Source: Ovis canadensis
Taxonomy: Eukaryota; Chordata; Mammalia; Artiodactyla; Bovidae
Direction of reading: 5' to 3'
Length of the DNA: 64,000 nt
Assembly (NCBI RefSeq): GCF_042477335.2
Contig: NC_091255.1
Span: 28,994,501 to 29,058,500 of the forward strand
The notes beneath the pieces were generated by a model. That model saw only the letters and a list, made by a program, of their open reading frames with translations. It searched no databases and had not been told where the DNA came from. Made by a program: the position numbers and the translations under genes. Below are positions 33,670 to 44,000 of the stretch, in pieces. How positions within the stretch are numbered: the first letter of the stretch is position 1; each line of letters starts with the position of its first letter.

Positions 33670-34013
33670 TCCATACATCAGGTAAATGGGGAAGAGCGCA
33701 CAGCCCAATGAGTACAAACCAATTGCAGGAGAGAAGAGGGGGACAGCAGATGGGAGCAGCACCAGGCACTGCCCTTGGGCCCCCATGTCTGGAGGTGTTG
33801 GTGGGATGATCTTTGTGGCGGGGGGTGGGGGGGGCGCGGGGAGCTGGGACTGTCAGTCCCCATGTTGTCATGTCTGGGATAAGTGTGTGTGGGCAGGGCG
33901 ATCAGAAGAAGAAAAATGACTCAGGCTCAGGTCTCAGGGTGAGGACTTGCGTCTAATACACGTTAGTACTGACCAAAGCTTCCATCTTCAGTTTTTCCAG
34001 TCGCAAGCCCTCC

Positions 34014-34361
34014 ACCCAAGGCCTTCCCTCTCAAGTTGAGCTTGTGATCCAGGCAACTTGGACTGAGGGGGAGGGAGGCAGTGCTTGGATAAGCCCCGAA
34101 TTGGCGTAGGTGGAGCGGGTTTACTCTTAAATAGGTCATTGCACATAACACAGGGATGAGACGAAGAGGGGTGGGGGCTGGAAGTTCCTGCTGGTACGTC
34201 CACACCCCTGTCTGTGTAGGCTTGCTCAGCTTGAACCCAGAAGCACCTGAGAGTCCCTCCCCACTCGGACTCTTAAGAAGCTGGACCCAACTCTGCTCAC
34301 CAGTCTCTCCAGCTGCACAGAGAAAGGCCTGCTCTCTGAAGAATAAAGATGAAGCTGGGAT
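34014..34361 (-). other. TIAF1: TIAF1-like reading frame inside the MYO18A 3' UTR
   Basis: An open frame on the minus strand (its ATG at 34419-34421, stop near 33963) contains blocks close to human TIAF1 as I remember it: FREQAFLCAAG, VNPLHLRQF, PSTASL, LDHKLNLRGKA. TIAF1 is a small protein reported as TGF-beta-1-induced and encoded in the MYO18A 3' UTR. At the expected human start the codon here is ATC. The block recalling VMCNDLFK lies in another frame, so compensating frameshifts separate the two versions. It may be untranslated in this species. Confidence 0.5.
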
Positions 34362-34906
34362 TCCTCTAGTCGTTCCCGGTGTGGGGAGGCGGGCCAGCTG
34401 CGGCGGCAGCCCCCCTCCCACTCTCAGGGATACAGCTGTGATGGAGAGGTTGGGTATTTAAATTAAAAAAAGTAAATAGACAGCAGGCACTGAGAAGAGA
34501 AAGCCCTCGCCCCAAGCCAAGGGGGAAGGAATTGCTGTTTCCTGCCCCAGACTCCATCCCATGGACCCAGCAACCCGAGAATGTCCCAGTAGGCAATCTG
34601 TCCACCGTCCCTGAGCGGGGCGCTGACATGGAGGTCAACCTGCTGGCTCCGTGTGGTGCCAAGCTGCCTGCCACCCACGGTGGCCCAAGGCAGGAGCAGA
34701 AAGTTCTCTTTTCAGAACTGCTCTTCCCTCCGCACTTCCACGTGGAGATGTCAGATACCCACAGCCTGGGAAGCCCCCAGACCGAAGAGGGTCAGGAGTC
34801 TCCCGTGCAGATCCACAGTCGGATGGGGGAGACCTGTGCCCCACGAGAGAGGCGCCCGTGGCAGCAGGAGGCGGTGGGTGGGAGGGGTCCACACCACTCC
34901 CCTGGG

Positions 34907-35051
34907 CTATGCGTTGGTCTCTGTCTGCTTGGCCTCTGTGTCACTGTCACTCAGATAGTTGTGGGAGTATCGGGGCCTGGAGGTGCCATCGAGAAGGTCA
35001 TGCTCATCGTCTGAACGGTCAGGGGCAAGGGACTTCCAGTAGCTGGTGGGG
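34907..35051 (-). CDS. MYO18A: MYO18A terminal exon, short tail
   Basis: Joined to exon 21 in phase 2 it encodes [19 protein letters not shown] through [12 protein letters not shown] and a TAG stop, 48 residues. This is the common C-terminus of the alpha and beta isoforms. It lies 7.2 kb from exon 21. Confidence 0.95.
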
Positions 35052-38000
35052 CTGCAGGGAGAGAGAAATGAGATCAGAGGAAGGGCGCTTTTACCTTCAG
35101 CACCTCCTCTGGTCCAAAGGAGGCCCCCCCACAACCTTGTCACAGCATTCCCCAAAGCCACAAATTGAGAAATAGAAGTGATATTCCCCGGTTTCCCCAG
35201 AAGATACTCAGAGTAGTAAGAGGAAGGACATCTCTTTGATTCTGAGAACTTTCTACAACTCCGAAGAAAGCGATACTGAAGAGCAGTGGGTCTCGAACTT
35301 GAATGTGCGTAACAATTGGCTGCGGATCCCGTGTTCTTTCCCCAAGAAGTTTTCATTTGCTAGCTCTTGGCTGAAACCCAGGAATTCTGCATTTTCAACT
35401 CCCTCTCTGGAAGATTCTGCTACAGGCAGTGCATGGATTGCATTGACTTGGAGACTGGCGATCTGGTGATTACAGGACTACAACCTGTCTTAGTAAAGGT
35501 TGCTCCCCAAAAGATTCCTTCTAAGAAGAGGCTTTCCCCGTTGAATACTCCCGGATCATAACCATCTACCCACAAGGAATGGAAACTGAGGATGTAGAAG
35601 CTGGCAAGACCTCTGTTTGCGGGTGGCAAAGTCATCCCTGTCTTGGTACCACAATTCAACCCCATAGTTTTCATCAGGCCACCGGGAGCCTTGCACTCTC
35701 TCCCCGACCAAGGTATGAAGAAGCATTTCTCCCTGGATGGAGCAGACTCATGGTGTCCAGCATGGATGGGATCTCACTTCCACTTCTAGTCACCTTCTCT
35801 TTTTCATCTTTTCCAAAGCCTTAGAGCACTCTTCCCCTGCCCCTCCCACCTTCGCTTCTGAACTGTAATTTCAGCACTGCTGGAGAAAAGGCAGTCCAGG
35901 GTGGCTCCACCCCTGCCAGTGCCCTGCCTCAGTGGGCCCCTGCTTCCAGATCCTAGAGAGCTTCTGCTAGGATAAACAGGAATCCTGTATTTTCAATGCC
36001 TACCATTCTGATTTAGGGATCTGAGGAAGGCCCTTGTTTACTAAACCTTTCAGAGATCTTGTATCTCTAAACTAAACAGGAGGAAAAGGCGTTCTCCAAG
36101 AAAGAACCACATTCTCAGCTTTTCCAACTGTGGTGAGGTAAGGATTTGATCGCTGGGTATTTCCTGTATGTGAGACACTGTCCCAGACAGGCTGGATATG
36201 CTTCTTCTTCGCCACATAAAATGTCATGAGGAAGCTGGTTCAAAGAGACAAGCAGCTTGCCAAGGTCACACAGCCAGTATGTAAATCTGAAACTGGGACC
36301 TTAGGCCTCGAGCCTCTTGAGGACTCCACCTTGTCACCAGACCCGTGACCTGAAGAGAAAACGAGACGAAACCTGCATTCTCCCCACTGGCCTGGGTGAG
36401 AGCCCAGTGGGGTGTATAGGTTGGTTTCTCTCTCTCCCTGGCCCTGGGGAGAAGGAAGAGCCTGACAGAATACATGTTCAATTATGCAAAACAGTTCAGG
36501 AATGGGGCAGCCTGGTTAATAGTTATCGTATGTCTCATGAATGAATTACCATTTTTAAAGGAATCAGAATAGCACAAAATACATTTAATACAAACTAGAC
36601 TGAACATAAACGAGTCTTACTTGGATGGGCCACAGGCACTTAAGGACTCTGGGGTGTCTCAGGGACAAAATTATAAAGCTCAACGAGGACTGTGCAACAT
36701 AGGAAAAAGTGGGGTCGTTTTAGCTTTTGGATTGTTTGAATTCTGAATTAGTGGGAGCCTGATTTTATTTTCTTTTTTTTTTTTTTTTTTTTAGACAGAA
36801 CTTCTGGGAACCCAATGCTAAGGTCTGCTGTTGGGCAAAGGAAGGAACTGGCTTTGTGGAAAGACAGTAGGGTTATCTTAAGGGCAAAGGAGGGGGTGAG
36901 GTAGATGCCAGGGCTGGGACCCAGACGAAAGTGGGGTGCTCCCTTCCTTCCTCACATGTCTCCTCAGAGTGGAGCTGCAGCCCCCACTTCCATATTCCTG
37001 TGCCTGCCAGGCAGACACCTGGATGAATGACAGCTGGGTTTCAACACCATTCCATCCAGATGCTGGGAGCAGTGGCAGAGGCAGCCGGGAGGGGTACATG
37101 CCAGGCCCCTCTCTCCCCTGCTCCCACCTTGGATCCTCCTTAGCCAGTTTCCTTTGTGGCTTCTGCAGCCACAGCTGTGACCAACAGCAGGTAGCTAGCC
37201 CCCTTCCCCAGGGCAAGAGTCAGGGCTGCAATTTGAACATTTTAACCAAATGGTTTCAAACACTTTCCGTCCCACAAGCCAGTGTTTCCTGCTCCATGCT
37301 GTCACAAATGATTTGGTGCACAAGCTAATTCCCGCTGGGCGAGCCCAGGGTGGCAGTCCCCTCCCCTACCCTTTGCTGTGATGCTTTCCTGTTCAGAATT
37401 CTCAAAGGTCCCCATCACCCGGTGGGAAGCTAAGCCGCTCAGCCCCTGCCCCAACTCTTCACAGTTTATTTGCCCAAAGCCAGTTCCCCCTGAGTCCAAC
37501 TAGGTCCTCTCTCCCCCAGCCCTTCTCTTGCCAGCTCTGTATTGGTTGGTTAGCTTCTGGCTTGGTGCCCACTCTCCCCGCAGTGAATCCAACCCTTGTT
37601 GGAGGCGGTGATGTGTAGGGTTTCAGGACTACTCCTGTGTTCCTGGTGGACAAAAAGGGCTGTGCTGGCGGCTGAAGGAAGAAATAGGTTGTATGTGTTT
37701 TTGTCCTTGCTGGGTCAACGGTGACGACGGACTGAGTCACTGGGGTCTGCAGTCCACCAGCTGCTGGGCAGTGTAGGATGGCCTGGCTAGGCCCCTGTCT
37801 CCCTCTTCAGGTATTAGTGCAGTGCTCAGAAGGGCCTGGGCCCCTCTGCTTCCCAAACCTCCTGTCACAGCCCATCAGCTGACTTCTTGCGCTGGGGCAG
37901 TAGGGCATTCAGCAGGGCGGTTGAGTGGAAAGCTGCGATGGTCACAATATCATGACCCCTGCCTTTTCTCACTGCGGTGCTGACAACAGCTCCCTAGAAC

Positions 38001-41000
38001 AACTGAGATGCTTCCTGCTCCTCCCAGAGCATCCTGCAACCATCTGGCACAGGCGGGAAGCCACAGAGCAGGTCTAAGTCCAAGGGCTTGGTTCTGGACC
38101 AACTCAGGGCCCACAGAATCTGAGTTGGCCACGAGCCTGGTCTGGGTTCAGGTTCCACCTCCCCCATGCTGTCTCCCCAAACCCATCCCATCACCATCTC
38201 CAAGCAGCTGCAAGTAACATTCGCTTTCACAGGCTCCGTTCCTTAAAACGAAACTGGTCCCTTTTGGTAGAAACCAGCCCAAGTCAGTGTCCTTGCTCAG
38301 CAGCTCCACTGCATAAGAGGCCCACAAGCATGCAACACGTATTAGTTCATGCATCAAGGAAACACTGCTCATGCCCCAGGGGGGCTGCGCTCTAGGGTCA
38401 TACCTCCTGGGAAGCAGCAAGCTTGCCCTGGGAGGGTACCATGCCAAAAACAGCTTCATATAACCAGGGTGATCCAAATGTCACCACCCACCAGGGAGAG
38501 TGGCAACAATGGTATTCCAGTGAGTCAGTTTTTGCCTTTTTTCCGAGGTGGGGGTGTGGGCATAAAGGGTCTAACAGCTTGATCTTCCTTCCCACAGGGA
38601 GAAGGCTGGGAGAGGCAGGAGAGCCAGGAGGGGGCTGTCACTCAACAGCTGCTAATTTCTATTCATTAAAACTTTACAAGATGAGCTAAGACGAGGTGAC
38701 GCCCATGTGTGGGCTTTGGGTGGGAGGGGTGGGGAGAGAGTCAGGCATCTCCAGGTCTGCTGCAGGGTGTGGTGCTGTGGGTGCTGTAAACCTTGCACTC
38801 TGAGCCTCGAGATCTATGCCAGAGGAGAAGATGACATTGCAGGGCAGAGGAAGAGCTGAGCAAAAGGCCCCTTAATTGCTGATGGCCACTGACGCATCAA
38901 CTCACACCTGGGGGTCAGTTCCAGCCCTTTCCCAGGCCCAGCCTCTCAGGGCTGTGGGCAAAAGCTCTGCACGTATGCTGCTAGGCCCATACAGTAAATA
39001 TTACGCTCATGTGGTCTGCCTTGGGTCATACAGAGGAGTGGTTAAGGGTGAGTTGAAGAGTCTTCATTCAGATCCTGGCAACATCACTTTCCAGCTCTGT
39101 AACCTTGGCAAATGACTTAACCCGCCTGAACCTCACCTTCTTTTCCTAGAAAATGGGCTGGTGATCGGATCTTTGTTTTGGTGTTAGTGTGAGGATTAAG
39201 TGAATAAAATATGGCAAGTATCTTAGGGGGGTGGTCCCTGGCCCAGGGTAAGGGCTTGCTAAGTGGGAGTTGTGACTTCACGTCACCAGCGAGTTCGTCA
39301 TTGGGCTCAGAACGACCGACCAGCTCAGCCAGCCTCCGCTCTCTGAGGGAGCCAGGAGGCTCTGCGAGGCCAGGCTCGCTGGAGAGGAATGCAGGAGGGG
39401 CCCAAGTGGTGGCGGGTGGGCTGGGAGCACGTTAGTTCACACCGAGTGGCACACGCCATGCTCTGCACTCCGTGCCGAGTACCACCTACTGCACTAGTCG
39501 CTCTCGGGCCGGTACAGGTACCGCATCATCAGGCTGTCCACCTCCTTCTTGCGCTTCTTCTCCTCCTTCCGGGACTGCCGGCGCCCCTGCCCGGCCTCCT
39601 CGTCCTCCGCAGCTGGGCCCTTCTTCACGCTCGAGCGGCTGTGGCCTGAGATGGTAGAGCCGCTGGAAGAGGAGGAGGAGGAGGACTCCGTTCTCTTCCT
39701 TCTCGATTTGGACTTCTTCTTGCTCTTCCGAGAGCGCCCCTTCTTCCTCTGCCTGTGCTCCGAGGAATCTTCGGAGCTGGAGCTGGAGCTGGAGCTGGAG
39801 CTACTCCTCTTCTTGCTCCGGCTCTTGCGGCTGCCGCGGGACCGAGACACGTCTGCGGCCGAGGCGGAGCGGCGAATGCTGGTGGCTCGCTCCGGCGGGT
39901 CCAGCTGGGCGCTGCGGGTGCTCTGGATGCTCTTCCGGTCATCCTCCTCGGAGTCCAGCTCCAGGCTGCTCCGGTGGAACGGGGCGGGTTTGTAGCTCAG
40001 GACCTCGTTGATGGCGGCCTCCAGGTCTGGGTCCAGGTAGGAGCGGCGGCTGACCGGGCGGGCGCCGGAGCCCAGAGGCTCCTCCGGGGTGGAGGAGGCG
40101 GAGGCGCGAGGCCGGGGTGGCACCGACAGACTGCGGGCCAGAGACGACGGGTGGCTGTACTGCGAGTGCGCCTCGCTCAAGGCCACGCTGGCTCCATCGT
40201 CCCAGTCGTCCAGGCAGCTCCGGCCCAGGGACAGGCGGGAATCAGGGCTCTCCCGGCCGAGGAGCGAGGCCCGGCCCAAGGAAGGGCTCAGGGTCATCGA
40301 TAGGCTGTCGAGCCGGGAGGCGCTGCGGCGGGAACTGGGGGAGCCTGACAGCGAGAAGCTCCAGGAGGAGCGCACCCCGTCCTCGCCGCCGGAGCCGCGC
40401 CGGGTGGCCGAGGAGGCCCGGCTGACCGGCGCTGAGACGGCCGAGGCCCGGTCCAAGTCTGAGCCCCAGCGCTTCTCCAGCCGGCTTGTGCGGCCCCCGA
40501 CGCCGCCGGAGAGGACCGAGCCGCCCTCGTCTGGCTCCTCGGACTTTCTGGCCGAGCCCGGCTCCTCCTTGGGGCCCCCGCGGGCCTTCCGGGGCGGCCT
40601 CTCCGGGGAGGCCGGCCGCTCGCTCAGGGTGGTCAAGAGCGAATCCTCGTCCCCGGTGCCCCCGATGGAGTCCTTCAGGGTGAGCCGCTTTCGGTAGCTC
40701 AGCGAGCTGAGCACCGAGGTCGGCCTCTCCTCCACCCCCTTGCCCTCCTTCCCCGCGGTGCTGAGGGCGGTTCTGGCATGGATAGATTCGGGGGCAGCAG
40801 AGAGAGAGAGAATGAGAGAGAGAGACACAGGCATTAAACCCAGAGAATAAAGACACGGGGGAGGGAGGAGGAGGAGGAGGAAGGAGGAGAGCTCGGCAGC
40901 GGCTCTGGCAAAGTGGCACTGAGCACGTCGGAGGAAATGAAGCAAAATAATTTGCGTCAGTGAAAATAGCTTCACGGAGAATGTCATGTAAATTAGACTA

Positions 41001-44000
41001 TTGTTCTATTTCATCACTTTTCCCCCTCTAAAACGTTTAGTTCAATTTATTTCATTGTCAACTACCTGGAGCCTGGTGCCACGCTGCGGTGAACGGCAGT
41101 GGGGCGGGGAAGGAGGCATTTTCTGCAATAACAAAATGTTGTTTGGCCGAATACATTAAACCAATTAGAGGGGGGCCGGCTGGGGGCTTGTGGTGAGGGG
41201 CTGGGCTTGGCAAGGGGCCTCAGGGGCATTAGAGAAGGAATGTGGTTGTGGCTTAGTTGCTAAGTTGTGTCCCCGGACTCTCTGCCACCCCCTGGACTGT
41301 AGCCCGCCAGGCTCCTCTGTCCATGGGATTTCCCAGTTAACAATACTGGAGTGGGTTGCCAATTCCTTCTCCAGGGGATCTTCCCAACCCAGGGATCGAA
41401 CCTGCATCTCCTGCATTGGAAGGTGGATTCTTTACCACTGAGTCACCTGGGAAGCCCTTGAGGGAAGAGAGGGATTACTCTTTCTACTCAGCACACCAGC
41501 TGTCTCTCAGAGGGGCTGGAACAGTGTGTCCTGGGGGATGAGGATGGCTCTGAGTCTGGAGGGGGAAGTCAGCAGAGAAGTGGTGGCAGGGGACCCATGC
41601 TGGCCAAGATCGGAGTCCCAGATTTCTGGGGTAGCTGCCTGTGCCATCAGAAGACTGTGACTGGCCTGGACAACAGGGGAGCCAGTTTCTGCAGAGGATG
41701 GGTGTTAGCAGAAAGCATAGTGGAGGCCAAGTGAAAAGACCAGAGGAAGAAGAGAACGGGCAGAGAATGAAGTGTGTCTGTAGCTGTGATGGGGAGTCAA
41801 GGGGAACCGAGGCCTCTTCTGCTACTATTCCTACCAAGACCTCAGAGGTCTAAAGCTGGCCCTGTCCAGGGTTGTGGGATCCGGAGTCCCCCTGTGCCCT
41901 ATTTCAGTCTTGATTCCAAGAACACAAACCATCAGGAAGTTCGATCAACATTTGTTGAATGAATGAGTGAGGATGAAGTTAAACCTACACCAAACCAAAG
42001 CCCTGAGCCTGGTAAAGAAAAACATTCCTAAAAAACTAAAAAAAAAAGAAAAAAGAAAAACATTCCTTAGGCAAAATAATGGTGACGCAGACCCTGAAGA
42101 AAAAACCTGGCCTCCTGTGCATATCCTCTGTGCCCAGGCCCCTCCAGGCAAGAAAGAGACGCAGGTGGTGTGAGGCACACCCTTTGGGATCAAGGCACTG
42201 CTCATCCTTCCCTGGGGCACGAGGTGGCCTTTGCTCCCAGCGAAGGCCACGTGCTTACCTGGAACTCTTCAAGCTGCCATCGTCAGAAGCTGCCTTGGAA
42301 GGCCCCTTGTTTTTAGACAGCCATGACTTGACACCGTCGACCCGGTCCTCCAGCTCCGAGTCCACGTCTGAGTCCCCTTCGCTGTGGGATGAGGAGCAGA
42401 AAGGTAGGCAAGGCTGGGAAGAGGTGATGACCCGCGGTCCAGGAGGGAGCACTAAGTGGCAGCAGGTTTGTCTCAGCGGGGGGTGGGATGCAGGGCAGCA
42501 TGCGCATCAGTGAGTCAGGGAGAACAAGAGAGGTTAGACCAGAGCACATCTTTCACAAGGCCCCTGCCCCGCTCAGCAGGCCACACTGTGTGACAGCCAC
42601 CAAGAAGACCCTGGGGAGCATGGAGGCACCTCCACCCCACTTTCTGGGACAAACTGCTGTTCAGCCGACTGAGAACGACAGGGAGACCGTCTGTTCATCA
42701 GTTATAGCTAAATGGCTCTTGGTTAAAAAGTGGAGTCAGGGGCCCTTCACCTCCTCCCTGAGGCCTGTTCTGCTGTTCTTGTCTGCCTGTTCCCCCAAAT
42801 GTGGCTATGGCTACTCCCACTTTCCATGACTTCACTGCGAGAGAGGGGTTGGTGGCGATGGGACGGAGAAGAGAAGGGCTTTATTATGACTTAAGTGAAC
42901 TTGAACTTGGAGTCTCCTGGGCTTATGGCAATGCCAACCTGGGCACTACAGACCGTACCCCAGATCCATCCTGAAGCTCCCCTTGGCCTTTAAGAAACAG
43001 AGAAAGGACAGGGCAGGGCAGCAGCATTTTCCGAGGGGCTGGTCACAGCTCCAAGATTCAAGCTGCACCAGGAGATTGGGGTGGGGGGTGCCCAGGAGTC
43101 CCCGGCAAAGGCTCTGTCTCTCCTAGCTCCTCTTCCTCCCTCAGGAAGCCTGTGGCTCTTGCTCCCCAAAGGCTTTTACTGGCCAAGCTGACCTAAGCCC
43201 TCTCGATAGCCCACAGGAGTCAAATTCTGATGCTGAAATCATGGAGATTTCTTCGCAAAGCAGCAAGGGCTTGGAGACAGCTTCTGAGTGAGAATGCTTC
43301 TAGAATTCTGCAAAATGTCTGCTCACCATGTTCCCTGCTATGGATATGCTAGGATTTCTCCTTGATATAAATTTCCTTTCATCTGTGTCAACAGGAGCAG
43401 CCCCGTTCCTGAATTATGTTCTTGAATAAATAGTCACACAGGCATGTACACACACACACACACACACGCACAGAGAAGAAACCACACCACCAGACACTGT
43501 TCTGGGGACTGTGAGACAGCAGGACTCGTGGGGAGGGGAATAAAGAGGCGTATTTTATGGGCTTCTGTCAAATACAGAATTATAACAAAGACGAGGCTGG
43601 CTGATGCCCCGGGTAAACAGGAGTTTAGTAGACAACCCCGAAACCGTTAATGCAAGCCCTGTGCCCGTCCGAGCCCGGCAGATTTACTGTGGTGCACGGG
43701 CCCCATGGAACGCCAATACCTCCTGATTTATACACCCGTGCAAAAAACCTCCTTCTCCAGCTTCAGAGCCTGTAATTTATCACCGCCGTTCATAACCATA
43801 TTGATTGCCTTTAGAAAGGAGGTGCTGTATGCATCGCAAAATCTATGTCTACATGTTAAAAGTGTTTCTGTATAAATCTCCCTTAATACTGTGCTGTTTA
43901 CTGCTTTCATTAAGGTTATGGCAATAACAACTGTATCTCTAAGTAAATCGAAACATTATTTTTCGCCCGCCTTAGCACGCGCGCTCAATAACTTGGAGCT

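Larger units (their letters stand above)
33645..34906 (-). other. MYO18A: MYO18A 3' UTR (short-tail transcript)
   Basis: The untranslated part runs from the stop codon at 34907-34909 to just past the AATAAA at 33664-33669 (TTTATT on the + strand), about 1.26 kb. No other AATAAA on this strand occurs between them. The UTR contains the TIAF1-like reading frame. Confidence 0.65.

Noticed and set aside
34532-35175. Plus-strand frames of 160 and 174 codons opposite the MYO18A terminal exon
   Set aside because: Overlapping frames on the antisense strand of a known exon and its UTR, with no motif or promoter.
39549-40697. Several plus-strand open frames up to 202 codons across 39.5-40.7 kb
   Set aside because: They are antisense shadows of the GC-rich serine-rich MYO18A exon. 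They lack splice support and recognisable motifs.
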